Source: Streptomyces sp. BHT-5-2 (lineage in GTDB: Bacteria; Actinomycetota; Actinomycetes; Streptomycetales; Streptomycetaceae). Taken from it: DNA of 64,000 nt. Under the pieces are notes generated by a model that ran no database searches, was not told the origin of the DNA, and saw only the letters and a program-made list of their open reading frames with translations. This document shows, in pieces, positions 1-8,840 of the stretch. How positions within the stretch are numbered: position 1 is the stretch's first letter; each line of letters opens with the position of its first letter. A program made the position numbers and the translations under genes. Location: NCBI RefSeq assembly GCF_019774615.1, contig NZ_CP081496.1, positions 5,642,001-5,706,000 on the forward strand, in the 5' to 3' direction.

Positions 1-966
1 GTCATCGACACCGGCGTGGACGACACCCACCCGGACCTCGAACCGAACTTCTCTGCCCGGCAGTCCGCCAGCTGTGTGGGCGGGGTGCCCGACACCTCCC
101 CGGGGGCCTGGCGGCCCCGCGACCCGGTGGGCGACGCGCACGGCACGCATGTGGCGGGCACCATCGCCGCCGCCCGCAACGGCGTCGGGGTGACCGGCGT
201 CGCGCCGGGCGTGAAGGTCTCCGCCATCAGGGTCAGCGAGCCCGGGGCCGGCTTCTTCTACGCCGAGAGCGTGGTCTGCGCCTTCGTCTTCGCCGCCGAC
301 CACGGCGTCCAGGTCACCAACAACAGCTATTTCGTCGACCCGTGGATGTTCAACTGCAAGGACGACGCCGACCAGGCGGCCATCGTCGACGCGGTCGGCC
401 GGGCGGCGAAGTACGCCCAGGACAAGGGCGTGGTGAACGTCGCCGCCGCGGGCAACGCCGACACCGACCTCGCCGCCGACAAGCTCACCGACACCGGCAG
501 CCCCAACGACTCCACCCCCGTCACCCGCACCATAAGCCCCAGGACCTGCTGGGACGTGCCGACCCAGCTGCCGGGGACGGTGACCGTCGCGGCGACCGGA
601 TCGCACGGCCTGAAGTCCGGCTACTCCAACTACGGCCTGGGGCAGATCGACGTGGCCGCACCGGGCGGCGACGCCCGGCAGGTACCCGAACCGCCCGCCA
701 AGAACGGCAACATCCTCTCCACGATCCCCGGTGGCGACTGGGCGTTCTACTCCGGGACGTCGATGGCCTCCCCGCATGTCGCGGGCGTGGCGGCGCTCCT
801 GAAGAGCGCCCACCCCAAGGCGAGCCCGCAGGAGATCCGGTGGCTGCTCAAGGAGCAGGCCGACAACCCCGGTTGCCCGGCGGGCGACGCCACCTGCACC
901 GGCACCCGGCACGTCAACAGCCACTTCGGCTACGGCATCGTCGACGCGCTGAAGGCCGTGCGGTAG
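1..966 (+). CDS. S8 family serine peptidase (subtilase), 5' end outside window
   Basis: This is the C-terminal part of a subtilisin-like protease, probably exported. The reading frame is open from the first base, so the signal peptide, propeptide and true start lie outside the window. The catalytic triad is complete: Asp in VIDTG at the very start, His in HGTHVAG near codon 47, and Ser in SGTSMASPH near codon 254. The protein ends soon after the catalytic fold (GYGIVDALKAVR), with no P-domain or cell-wall anchor. Several Cys residues suggest disulfides. It converges on a MerR gene with a shared terminator between them. The family call is firm; the substrate cannot be told. Confidence 0.95.
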   Translation, partial: VIDTGVDDTHPDLEPNFSARQSASCVGGVPDTSPGAWRPRDPVGDAHGTHVAGTIAAARNGVGVTGVAPGVKVSAIRVSEPGAGFFYAESVVCAFVFAADHGVQVTNNSYFVDPWMFNCKDDADQAAIVDAVGRAAKYAQDKGVVNVAAAGNADTDLAADKLTDTGSPNDSTPVTRTISPRTCWDVPTQLPGTVTVAATGSHGLKSGYSNYGLGQIDVAAPGGDARQVPEPPAKNGNILSTIPGGDWAFYSGTSMASPHVAGVAALLKSAHPKASPQEIRWLLKEQADNPGCPAGDATCTGTRHVNSHFGYGIVDALKAVR

Positions 967-976
967 CGGCTGCCCG

Positions 977-1016
977 GTGACGGACCGGCGGCGGACCGGT
1001 GCCGCCGGTCCGTCAC
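977..1016. terminator. Bidirectional terminator hairpin
   Basis: There is a perfect 16-bp stem (GTGACGGACCGGCGGC paired with its complement) around an 8-nt loop between two convergent genes. It overlaps the stop codon of the minus-strand MerR gene. It has no U-tract, as is usual in Streptomyces. Confidence 0.85.
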
Positions 1017-2644
1017 ACCGCGCGGCCCAGGTAGGCGGCGAGCCGGTCCGCGGCGGTGGCCCCGGGCGGGGCGGGGCGCTCCGGGGCGAACGAGCCGCCC
1101 TCGGTGCGCGGCGCGGCCCCGTAGAGGCGCCGCGCCGCCGCCAGGGTCTCCTCGGCGACCTCCGGCGCCAGCACGGTCGGGGCGCCGATCGCCCGCGCCA
1201 AGTCCCAGCCGTGCGCGAGGAGTTCGATCACGACCTGTTGGACGAACAGCGCGCCGGGCGCCTGGTGGGGGCCGAAGGTGCGGACCGTCATCCCGCTGCT
1301 CCGGAAGACCGCGAGCGCGTCGCGGGCGGACTCCTCGAAGGCCGTGCGGGGGTCGTCGCCGAGGTGGTCGGCGGTGTGGTCGGTACGCGGCGTCCCCTCG
1401 GCGATCGAGGCGACCATCAGGCTCTCCCACACCATGTGGTCGAGCAGTTCCCGCACGGTCCATGCGCCGCACGGGGTGGGTCGCGCCAGGTCCGCCGGCC
1501 GCAGACCGGCGACGAGCCCGCCGACGGCGCCGACGACCCGCTCGTAGGCGTACAGCACCCGCTCCGGGTCGGTGCCGGCGAAGGCGCCGCGGTCCACCTC
1601 CACGGGGGTGAGGTGGGCGCGCAGGGCAGCGGCCGTCCAGGCGCCGGCGGCCTCCCAACGGGGCGGCGCGGGGCGGCCGGTGACGGTGCACAGCAGCCGC
1701 CAGTAGCGCTCGACGAGGGGTTCGGCGACGGCCTCCAGCTGCTCCAGCAGCCGGGCCCGGGCGGCCGGGCCGTCCTCGGTGGGCGGGGGTGATACAGCAG
1801 CGCGAAGCGCTTCCGGCGAAGGGTGGTGGCGGGCGACGGGCGGGCCCGCCTGGGTGGGGAGCCAGGCGGCCACCAGCTCGGCCACGACCGGTGCGGCGGC
1901 GGGCGAGTCCGGTGCGACGCCGTCGGCGAGGGCGGTCTCGGCGCGGGTGTGCATCAGGGCGGCGACGCGCCGGGCGCCGGCTTCGGCTTCGGCCGTGGCC
2001 GCGGGGTCGCCGCCGGGAGCCGTGCCGGTCCCGGCGGTCATACGGGCGCTGTAGGCGGCCAACCGGCGCCAGGCGGCGCGGAGTTCCGGGTCATGGACCA
2101 GGTCGGCCAGTTCGGTCCAGGCGGCGAGCTGTTCGGGGGTGGGGTCCTCGGGCAGGTCAGGGGTGGCGGCCAGCAGGCCGCCGCGGTAGGAGGGGGCAGG
2201 TATTCCCCTCAGGGCGTCGTCGATGGCGTCGGCGACGATCCGGCGGCGTTCCCCGGCCGTCTGGCGGGCGAGTCGGGTCATCTGCGGCAGCTCCTCTGCT
2301 GCGCTGCCCCGTACGGCCACCGCCCGCAGCACGGCGCTCTGGGCGCGCAGTGCGGAGATCTGCGCGTCCAGTGCGTCGGCCGAGCACGCCGCCGTGTCGG
2401 CGAGGGTCCGCTCGCGGCGCAGGACGGCGCGGATCGCCGCCGTCCCGACGCCCAGTTCGCGCAGGCTGCGCACGATCTCCAGGCGGTCGGGGGCGTCGGT
2501 TCCGTAGAGGCGGTAGCCCGCGGGGGTGCGGGCGGCGGGCGGCAGCAGGTCCTGGTCCGACCAGTTCCTGATGGTTTTGACCGGGATGCCGGTCAGGCGC
2601 GACAGCGCGCCGATCGGAAGCAGTTCCGTGCCGTCCTCGTACAT
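1013..2644 (-). CDS. MerR-family regulator fused to a TIGR03086/DinB-like domain
   Basis: The 543-aa protein begins with a MerR winged helix-turn-helix (residues about 8-75; TGIPVKTIRNWSDQDLLPP, then GYRLYG). A long helical middle follows. The C-terminal 170 residues look like the mycothiol-dependent maleylpyruvate isomerase N-terminal / TIGR03086 fold (PTPCGAWTVRELLDHMVWES, later LLAHGWDLARAIG). That fold usually carries a metal-binding His triad and acts on thiol conjugates, so the protein may sense a ligand through it; this is inference. MerR proteins are normally 120-300 aa, so the length is unusual. Start: ATG preceded by a GGTGGAGG Shine-Dalgarno. A palindrome lies 15 nt upstream of the start codon. 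Confidence 0.85.
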   Translation of the reverse strand: MYEDGTELLPIGALSRLTGIPVKTIRNWSDQDLLPPAARTPAGYRLYGTDAPDRLEIVRSLRELGVGTAAIRAVLRRERTLADTAACSADALDAQISALRAQSAVLRAVAVRGSAAEELPQMTRLARQTAGERRRIVADAIDDALRGIPAPSYRGGLLAATPDLPEDPTPEQLAAWTELADLVHDPELRAAWRRLAAYSARMTAGTGTAPGGDPAATAEAEAGARRVAALMHTRAETALADGVAPDSPAAAPVVAELVAAWLPTQAGPPVARHHPSPEALRAAVSPPPTEDGPAARARLLEQLEAVAEPLVERYWRLLCTVTGRPAPPRWEAAGAWTAAALRAHLTPVEVDRGAFAGTDPERVLYAYERVVGAVGGLVAGLRPADLARPTPCGAWTVRELLDHMVWESLMVASIAEGTPRTDHTADHLGDDPRTAFEESARDALAVFRSSGMTVRTFGPHQAPGALFVQQVVIELLAHGWDLARAIGAPTVLAPEVAEETLAAARRLYGAAPRTEGGSFAPERPAPPGATAADRLAAYLGRAV

Positions 2645-2658
2645 GCCTCCACCTTCGG

Positions 2659-2677
2659 GTCTCCCACGGGGGGAGAC
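2659..2677 (-). promoter_or_regulatory. Palindrome upstream of the merR-like gene, candidate autoregulatory operator
   Basis: GTCTCCC-N5-GGGAGAC is a perfect 7-bp dyad in the 33-bp gap between the lysoplasmalogenase stop and the MerR start. MerR regulators usually bind such dyads inside a long promoter spacer. A TTGAGT lies directly upstream and could be the -35. It could instead be a weak terminator for the upstream gene. Confidence 0.45.
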
Positions 2678-3424
2678 TCAAGCGGCACCGTACGCGACCG
2701 GTGGGCGCGGCGCCGGGGGCGCCGGCTCGTCCGGGGCTGCGGCGGCCGCCAACACCCCCAGGGCGAGGGCGTATTGGGCCGCCGTGTAGGTGAGCATGAT
2801 CCAGAACTGGGGGGCGGGAAGGTGCGGCCAGTGGGCGAGGCCGCCGGCGATCAGGGAGTCGGAGAGCATGAAGAGCAGTCCGCCGGCGGCGGCACGGGGG
2901 CCGGCGCGGAGCGCGCCGAACGCCGTCGCGGTGAGCAGCAGGCTGTACCCGGCGACCGGGATCCGCAGGTCGGCGGGCAGGTCGGGCCACAGCAGCAGCA
3001 CGGTGCCGACCAGGGCTGCGGCGTACAGCCCGGCGACCGCGGCGGTGCGCGCCCGGCGGGGGCCGATCGGGCCGCCGTGCCGGGCGAAGAGCAGCAGGTA
3101 GCAGAGGTGTCCGGCGGCGAACGACCCCATGCCGGCGCGGAACGCGCGCTCGCCGCCGATCTGGAGGAAGGTGTCGCCGCCGCAGCCGAACAGCAGCGCC
3201 CCGGCCAGCAGCGGCGGGCCGCCGCGGAGCAGGACATGGGCGGCGAGCAGCGGCATCAGGGCCGGTTTGGTCAGGTGGACGGCGGTGTCGGCGAAGGAGG
3301 CGGAGCCGCTGCCGGGCGCGGCGGCGGCGTGCGCCAGGAGGGCGGCGAGATGGCCGACGGCCAGTACGGCGAAGGCGACGAGCAGGGCCCGTGCGGCGCG
3401 CGGCCGGGGCGCGAGGGGTCTCAC
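2678..3424 (-). CDS. Lysoplasmalogenase (YhhN/TMEM86 family)
   Basis: A 248-aa polytopic membrane protein with about eight hydrophobic segments and the family's pattern of short loops (KPALMPLLAAHV near residue 50, GDTFLQIG near 75, SDSLIAGG near 190). Members hydrolyse the vinyl-ether bond of lysoplasmalogens or act on related ether lipids. Plasmalogens are not typical of Streptomyces, so the true substrate is open. The GTG start overlaps the TGA of the upstream hydroxylase gene (GTGA), which implies translational coupling and a shared lipid-related role. Confidence 0.85.
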   Translation of the reverse strand: MRPLAPRPRAARALLVAFAVLAVGHLAALLAHAAAAPGSGSASFADTAVHLTKPALMPLLAAHVLLRGGPPLLAGALLFGCGGDTFLQIGGERAFRAGMGSFAAGHLCYLLLFARHGGPIGPRRARTAAVAGLYAAALVGTVLLLWPDLPADLRIPVAGYSLLLTATAFGALRAGPRAAAGGLLFMLSDSLIAGGLAHWPHLPAPQFWIMLTYTAAQYALALGVLAAAAAPDEPAPPAPRPPVAYGAA

Positions 3425-4410
3425 GCGGCGGACTCCCCGACGGGGGAGCCGGCCGGCTCGGCGGCCGGGGCCCGGTCCGCGGCGGGGCGGCCGCCGGCTT
3501 GCGCACCGGTCTCCACGGCCGTGTCGGCCGCGGCCCCGGTGGTGCCGGCCGGTGCCGCGTCCCGGAGTCGGGCCGGCTGCCAGCCGGGCCCGCGGAACAC
3601 CCGGCCGGCGCGCTCGCCCCAGCTCTCGGCGGCCCGGACGTCGCGGGCGATGGCGGCGTACTCGTGGGTGGCGACCCGCAGCGGGTTGAAGGTCCTGATG
3701 TTCTTGGTGAGGCCGAAGACGGGCCGCTCGGTCTCGGGGACGAACGAGCCGAACATCCGGTCCCAGACGATCAGGATCCCGCCGAAGTTGCGGTCCAGAT
3801 AGCCGCCTTGGGAGGCGTGGTGGACGCGGTGGTGGGAGGGGGTGTTGAAGACGAACTCGACGGGGCGGGGCAGGGTGCCGATCCGCTCGGTGTGGACCCA
3901 GAACTGGTAGACGAGGTTGGCGCCGGAGGTGAAGGCGACCACTGCCGGGTGCACGCCCAGCGCGACCATCGGCACGTAGAAGGGCCAGACCGTCCACGTC
4001 GTCCAGGGCTGCCGCAGCGCGGTGGTGAGGTTGAACTTCTCGCTGGAGTGGTGGACCACGTGGCAGGCCCACAGCACCCGGATCACGTGGTGGCCGCGGT
4101 GCGACCAGTAGTAGAAGAAGTCCTGGGCGAGCAGCATCAGCGGCAGCGTCCACCACGTGACGGGGATGCGCAGCGGCGTCAGCTCGTAGAGCGCGGCGTA
4201 GAGCGCCACGATCGGTATCTTCCACAGCGCGTCGAAGACCAGGCTGCCGAGCCCCATGGTGACGCTGGTGGCCGCGTCCCGCGTCTCGTAGCCGGCGGCG
4301 TCGTCGTCGGGGTGCAGGCGGTAGCTCACCATCTCCACCACGGTGAGCAGGACGAAGGCGGGCACGGACCACAACACGACATCGGGCAGGTGCGGCATGC
4401 CCCGCACCAT
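3421..4410 (-). CDS. Sterol desaturase / fatty acid hydroxylase family membrane protein
   Basis: A 329-aa integral membrane di-iron protein. The family's histidine clusters are present: SHRGHH near residue 107, HVVHHSSE near 122, and NTPSHHRVHH near 195. Hydrophobic helices lie at about 10-30, 55-75, 85-100 and 140-165. Members hydroxylate or desaturate lipids using O2. The last 60 residues are an Ala/Pro-rich tail that is probably disordered and not part of the catalytic fold. The start is ambiguous (Met1 or Met5 of the frame). It forms a two-gene unit with the lysoplasmalogenase. The substrate is unknown. Confidence 0.88.
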   Translation of the reverse strand: MVRGMPHLPDVVLWSVPAFVLLTVVEMVSYRLHPDDDAAGYETRDAATSVTMGLGSLVFDALWKIPIVALYAALYELTPLRIPVTWWTLPLMLLAQDFFYYWSHRGHHVIRVLWACHVVHHSSEKFNLTTALRQPWTTWTVWPFYVPMVALGVHPAVVAFTSGANLVYQFWVHTERIGTLPRPVEFVFNTPSHHRVHHASQGGYLDRNFGGILIVWDRMFGSFVPETERPVFGLTKNIRTFNPLRVATHEYAAIARDVRAAESWGERAGRVFRGPGWQPARLRDAAPAGTTGAAADTAVETGAQAGGRPAADRAPAAEPAGSPVGESAA

Positions 4411-4734
4411 AAGTGCGCCGACGGGCGTACGGCTAGGGGTTGTTACTCAGAAGTATGTAAGACCGGGCGTCAGCTTCGGGGGCGGGCGTACCGGCGGTAG
4501 CCCCGGTGGACGTACCGGCGGTAGCCCCCGGGCCGGGCGGGAGCCGCGAGGGCGCCGCCGGGCCCGCGCCGAAGGCCCGTTCGCGACGGCCGGGCTGATG
4601 CGGCGTCGGCCCCGTGACGGCGCCGCATCGGCCCCGGTGGTGCGCGTCGCGCGGCCGGATCCGCCCGGGCGTCCCGGCCGGATGTGCCCCGGCGGTTCGG
4701 TGGCTGTCGGTGGTGGCCCGTATCCTCAGTGACC
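4411..4734. other. Divergent intergenic region with a 24-bp tandem repeat
   Basis: This separates the minus-strand hydroxylase from the plus-strand exonuclease, so it should hold both promoters. An 18-nt unit (CGTACCGGCGGTAGCCCC) occurs at 4487-4504 and again at 4511-4528, a period of 24 bp. The first 60 bp beside the hydroxylase start are relatively AT-rich (GTTGTTACTCAGAAG) and may be its promoter. I see no gene here. Confidence 0.6.
4487..4528. repeat. Tandem direct repeat, 24-bp period, two copies
   Basis: Two exact 18-nt copies lie 24 bp apart in the intergenic region. They could be a regulator site pair or a simple duplication. Confidence 0.8.
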
Positions 4735-5766
4735 ATGCTCGAAGACCGCAGCGCAGCCGCCCCCTCGATCGCGCCGAAGATCGGCCGGCAGCCGGGCCCG
4801 CAGACGCCGCCGGCCGACTGGCCGGCCGGGTATCCCCAGGGATACGCGGTGGTCGACGTGGAGACCACCGGCCTGGCCCGCGACGACCGGATCATCTCCG
4901 CCGCCGTGTACCAACTCGACGCCCAGGGCGAGTTCCAGGACTCCTGGTACACCCTCGTCAACCCGCAGCGCGATCCCGGCCCGGTCTGGATCCACGGGCT
5001 GACGAGCGAGGTGCTGGCCGACGCGCCGCTCTTCCCCGAGGTCGTACCGGAGCTCTCCGCCCGGCTGGCCGACCGGGTGCTGGTCGCGCACAACGCCATG
5101 TTCGACTGGTCGATGCTGGCCCGCGAGTACGCCCGCGCCTCCGCCGTCGCCCCGGTGCGCCAGCGGCTGTGCACCATCGCGCTCTCCAAGGAGCTGGGCC
5201 TGCCGCTGCCCAACCACAAGCTGGAGTCCCTCGCCGCGCACTTCGGCGTCGTCCAGGAACGCGCCCACCACGCCCTGGACGACGCCCGGGTGCTGGCCGA
5301 GGCGTTCCGCCCCAGCCTGCGCCGGGCCGCGCAGACCGACGTCCGGCTGCCGCTGCTGACCTGCCAGCCGCTGACGGAGTGGTCCGACGCCCCCGCGCCC
5401 CGCCCGCGCGCCACCGGCTCCGCCTACCGCCCCGCGGCCTGGCGGCCGTCCCGCAAGCGCCCGGCCTGCCCGTACCCGAACCCGGGGCGCTACGAGCCCG
5501 GCGGCCGGCTGGTCCAGGGCATGCGGGTCGCGTTCTCGGGCGACACCTCCGTCGACCGCGAGCTGCTGGAGGACCGGGCGACCGAGGCCGGACTGCACGT
5601 GGCGACGAGCGTGTCCCGGCTGACGAGCCTGCTGGTGACCAACGACCCGGACGCCCGCACGTCCAAGACGGTCAAGGCCGCCTCGTTCGGCACCGCCGTC
5701 GTCGACGAGGCGGCGTTCATGCAGCTTCTCCAGGACGTCCGGCCGGCGGCACCGGCGTCCGGGTGA
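4735..5766 (+). CDS. DnaQ-like DEDDh 3'-5' exonuclease with C-terminal BRCT domain
   Basis: A 343-aa protein. The N-terminal half is an epsilon-type exonuclease: ExoI DVETTG (Asp41, Glu43), ExoII HNAMFDWSM near residue 121, ExoIII HHALDDAR near 180. After a Pro/Arg-rich linker, residues about 255-340 form a BRCT domain (LVQGMRVAFSGD, then DRATEAGLHV and VTNDPDARTSKTVKAA). This architecture is common in actinobacteria, where the exonuclease is not fused to polymerase III; a role in proofreading or repair is inferred. I chose the ATG at 4735 because the in-frame extension upstream adds no recognisable sequence. Confidence 0.9.
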   Translation: MLEDRSAAAPSIAPKIGRQPGPQTPPADWPAGYPQGYAVVDVETTGLARDDRIISAAVYQLDAQGEFQDSWYTLVNPQRDPGPVWIHGLTSEVLADAPLFPEVVPELSARLADRVLVAHNAMFDWSMLAREYARASAVAPVRQRLCTIALSKELGLPLPNHKLESLAAHFGVVQERAHHALDDARVLAEAFRPSLRRAAQTDVRLPLLTCQPLTEWSDAPAPRPRATGSAYRPAAWRPSRKRPACPYPNPGRYEPGGRLVQGMRVAFSGDTSVDRELLEDRATEAGLHVATSVSRLTSLLVTNDPDARTSKTVKAASFGTAVVDEAAFMQLLQDVRPAAPASG

Positions 5767-5829
5767 AGCCCGGCCAACACACCCGCCGGCACCTCGCCCG
5801 TCGGCGGCCCCGCCCGCACGCTGTGGCGC

Positions 5830-6063
5830 ATGGCACGTTGTGAGGTTTGCGGAAACGACTACGGCATGACGTTCGAGGTGCACGCGCAGGGCGCGGTGCA
5901 CGTCTTCGACTGCTTCTCCTGCGCGATCCACCGCATGGCGCCGATCTGCGAGCACTGCCGTGTGCAGATCATCGGGCAGGGCGTGGAGGCGGAGGGGCAG
6001 TGGTACTGCGGTGCGCACTGCGCCCGCTCGGCGGGGCGGGTGGGCATCGTCGACCGGGTCTGA
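5830..6063 (+). CDS. Small Cys-rich zinc-ribbon-like protein
   Basis: 77 aa with regularly spaced cysteine pairs: C4/C7, C28/C31, C40/C43 and C60/C64, plus His34. The pattern suggests two zinc knuckles or a treble clef, with two metals bound. No catalytic motif is visible. Proteins like this are common in Streptomyces and are sometimes labelled prokaryotic metallothionein; the function is unknown. It lies 63 bp after the exonuclease gene on the same strand. Confidence 0.8.
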   Translation: MARCEVCGNDYGMTFEVHAQGAVHVFDCFSCAIHRMAPICEHCRVQIIGQGVEAEGQWYCGAHCARSAGRVGIVDRV

Positions 6064-6179
6064 CGCCGCTCCCGGCCGCGGCGTCCGGCGCGCGCCGCGG
6101 TCCCGGCCGGCCTGCCGCGGGCCGCTGCCGGGGGGACCCGCGGGCCGGGCGCCGGGGGCCGCGAGGTACCGTCGCTGCC

Positions 6180-7022
6180 GTGTACCGCTTCCTGTTGTCC
6201 CGGCAATGGGTGATCCTCACCCTCGTGGGCCTCGTGCTGATCCCGGTCATGATCAAGCTGGGGTTCTGGCAGTTCCACCGCCATCAGCACAAGGTGGCGC
6301 AGAACGCGCAGATCGCGCACAACCTCGCCGCCACCCCGGTCCCGGTGACCGACCTGACCGCGGTCGGCCGGCCCCTGCCGCACGGCGAGATGTGGCGCCG
6401 GGTCACCGCCACCGGAAGCTACGACACCGCGCACGAGGTCGTCGTCCGCCAGCGCACCGCCGCCGACGAGCAGAAGATCGGTTACTACGTCCTGACGCCG
6501 CTGGTGCTCGGCAACGGCCAGGCAGTGGTGGTCAACCGCGGCTGGATCCCGACCGGCGACGACCTCACCAAGTTCCCGCACGTGCCGGCCGCCCCCAAGG
6601 GCACGGTCACGGTCACCGGCCGGCTGATGGCCGACGAGACCACCGCGGCCAGCGGGATCAAGGACACCAAGGGCCTGCCGCCCCGCCAGGTCATGCTGAT
6701 CAACAGCGGGCAGCAGGCGAGGCTCAGCGGCCACCGGATGCTCGGCGGCTACATCGAGCAGACCGCGCCCAAGACGGACTCCCCCGAGCAGGTGCCCGAG
6801 CCGGACCACGACTCCATCGGGCCGCACATGGCGTACGCGGTCCAGTGGTGGCTGTTCGCGGCGGCGGTGCCGGTCGGCTGGGTCGTGCTGGTCCGCCGGG
6901 AGCGCCGCGACCGGCTGGCCGCCGCGGCCGCGCAGGCCGAGCCGACCGAGCCCGCCGAGCGGGACGAGCAGGCCGCGGAGGCCGCGGAGGCCGTAGCCCG
7001 GACGGCGGTCGCCCCCGACTAA
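6180..7022 (+). CDS. SURF1 family cytochrome oxidase assembly protein
   Basis: 280 aa with the SURF1 topology: one transmembrane helix near the N-terminus (residues about 9-28, WVILTLVGLVLIPVMIKLG), an extracytoplasmic domain, and a second helix at about 222-242. The hallmark GFWQFHRHQHK follows the first helix and VNRGWIP occurs in the middle. SURF1 assists heme insertion into the aa3-type oxidase. The C-terminal 40 residues are a charged Ala/Glu-rich tail in the cytoplasm. Start: a GTG giving VYRFLLSRQW, which places the first helix correctly. Confidence 0.9.
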   Translation: MYRFLLSRQWVILTLVGLVLIPVMIKLGFWQFHRHQHKVAQNAQIAHNLAATPVPVTDLTAVGRPLPHGEMWRRVTATGSYDTAHEVVVRQRTAADEQKIGYYVLTPLVLGNGQAVVVNRGWIPTGDDLTKFPHVPAAPKGTVTVTGRLMADETTAASGIKDTKGLPPRQVMLINSGQQARLSGHRMLGGYIEQTAPKTDSPEQVPEPDHDSIGPHMAYAVQWWLFAAAVPVGWVVLVRRERRDRLAAAAAQAEPTEPAERDEQAAEAAEAVARTAVAPD

Positions 7023-7051
7023 CGCACCCGCGGCGCGGGAAAGGCCGCGGA

Positions 7052-8836
7052 GTGCATCCACGCATCGAGGACTACGCGCTCATCGGCGACCTCCAGACCG
7101 CCGCGCTCGTCGGCCGGGACGGCTCCGTCGACTGGCTGTGCCTGCCCCGCTTCGACTCCCCCGCCTGCTTCGCCGCCCTCGTCGGCGGCCGGGACAACGG
7201 CCACTGGACCCTGGCGCCGCGCTCCGCCGAGGCCCGCGCCGAACGCGCCTACCGCGGCGACTCGCTGATCCTCGACACCGTCTGGGAGACCCCCGAGGGC
7301 AGCGTCCGGGTCACCGACTTCATGCCGCAGCGCGACCGGATGCCCGACCTCGTGCGGATCGTCGAAGGGCTGCGCGGCCGGGTGGAGATGCGCGGGGAGC
7401 TGCGGCTGCGGTTCGACTACGGGCGGGTGGTGCCGTGGGTGCGCGCCACCGAGGGAAGCCGGGTGGCGGTCGCCGGCCCGGACTCGGTCTGGCTGCGCAC
7501 CCCGGCCCAGGGCAGCACCTACGGCAAGGACTTCAGCACCCGCTCCGACTTCGCCGTCGCCGCCGGCGAGCGCACCGCGTTCGTGCTGACCTGGCACCCC
7601 TCGCACGAGCCCCGCCCCGACCAGATCGACCCGTTCGAGGCGCTGGCGGAGACCACCGACGACTGGCACACCTGGTCCGCGCGGTGCCGCTACGACGGCC
7701 CGTACCGCGCCGCGGTGATCCGCTCCCTGATCACCCTCAAGGCGCTCACCTACGCGCCCACCGGCGGGATCGTCGCGGCCCCCACCACCTCGCTGCCCGA
7801 GGAGCCGGGCGGGGTCCGCAACTGGGACTACCGCTACTGCTGGCTGCGGGACGCCAGCCTGACCCTGAACTCCCTGATCTGCGCCGGGTATCTGGACGAG
7901 GCCGGCGCCTGGCGGGACTGGCTGCTGCGCGCGGTGGCCGGCGCCCCCGACGACCTGCAGATCATGTACGGGCTGGCCGGGGAGCGGCGGCTGCCGGAGT
8001 TCGAGCTGCCGTGGCTGTCCGGGTACCAGGACTCGCTGCCGGTGCGGATCGGCAACGCCGCCGTCCGGCAGCGGCAGCTCGACGTCTACGGCGAGGTGAT
8101 CGACTCGTTCCATGTCGCGCGCACCGCGGGCCTGCCGGCCGAGCCGCACGCCTGGAGCATCCAGCGGGCGGTGGTGGACTACCTGGAGTCCACCTGGCGC
8201 GATCCCGACGAGGGCATCTGGGAGATCCGCGGCCCGCGCCGGCACTTCGTGCACTCCAAGGTCATGGCCTGGGTCGCGGCCGACCGCGCGGTACGGGCGC
8301 TGGAGCGGCACCCCAGGCTCGGCGGGGACGTGAACCGCTGGCGGGCGATGCGCGACGACGTGCACCGGGAGGTCTGCGCGCGCGGCTACGACGCCGAACG
8401 CGGCGCCTTCACCCAGTCCTACGGCTCCCGGGAGCTGGACGCCGCGACGCTGCTCATCCCACGGGTCGGCTTCCTGCCGGGGGACGATCCGCGGGTGGTC
8501 TCCACCGTCGACACGGTGCGCCGCGAGCTCTCGCACGACGGTCTGGTCCGCCGCTACAGCACCGAGGGGCGGTCGGTGGACGGACTGCCGGGCGGCGAGG
8601 GCGCGTTCCTGGTCTGCTCGTTCTGGCTGGCGGACGCGCTGCTGCTGACCGGACGGCGGGCGGCGGCCCGGAAGCTGTTCGAGCACCTGCTGACGCTGCG
8701 GAACGACGTGGGGCTGCTCTCGGAGGAGTACGACCCGGCCGCGAGGCGCCAGTTGGGCAACTTCCCGCAGGCGTTCAGCCATGTCGGCCTGGTGGGGACC
8801 GCCTTCGCGTTGCAGGACGGGGCGGGGGCAGACTAG
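7052..8836 (+). CDS. Glycoside hydrolase family 15 protein (glucoamylase/trehalase type)
   Basis: 594 aa, matching the full length of cytoplasmic actinobacterial GH15 enzymes. It has the small N-terminal beta-sandwich domain (IEDYALIGDLQTAALVGRDG) and then the (alpha/alpha)6 barrel. Active-site motifs are RNWDYRYCWLRDA near residue 262 and SEEYDPAARRQLGNFPQAFSH near the end. Members hydrolyse trehalose or short alpha-glucans; the two activities cannot be separated by eye. The gene starts 29 bp after SURF1 at a GTG. No signal peptide is visible. Confidence 0.93.
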   Translation: MHPRIEDYALIGDLQTAALVGRDGSVDWLCLPRFDSPACFAALVGGRDNGHWTLAPRSAEARAERAYRGDSLILDTVWETPEGSVRVTDFMPQRDRMPDLVRIVEGLRGRVEMRGELRLRFDYGRVVPWVRATEGSRVAVAGPDSVWLRTPAQGSTYGKDFSTRSDFAVAAGERTAFVLTWHPSHEPRPDQIDPFEALAETTDDWHTWSARCRYDGPYRAAVIRSLITLKALTYAPTGGIVAAPTTSLPEEPGGVRNWDYRYCWLRDASLTLNSLICAGYLDEAGAWRDWLLRAVAGAPDDLQIMYGLAGERRLPEFELPWLSGYQDSLPVRIGNAAVRQRQLDVYGEVIDSFHVARTAGLPAEPHAWSIQRAVVDYLESTWRDPDEGIWEIRGPRRHFVHSKVMAWVAADRAVRALERHPRLGGDVNRWRAMRDDVHREVCARGYDAERGAFTQSYGSRELDAATLLIPRVGFLPGDDPRVVSTVDTVRRELSHDGLVRRYSTEGRSVDGLPGGEGAFLVCSFWLADALLLTGRRAAARKLFEHLLTLRNDVGLLSEEYDPAARRQLGNFPQAFSHVGLVGTAFALQDGAGAD

Positions 8837-8840
8837 GGCC

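Noticed and set aside
327..980. Open frames on both strands overlapping the subtilase
   Set aside because: They are shadow frames of a high-GC gene; the subtilase frame has a full catalytic triad and explains the region.
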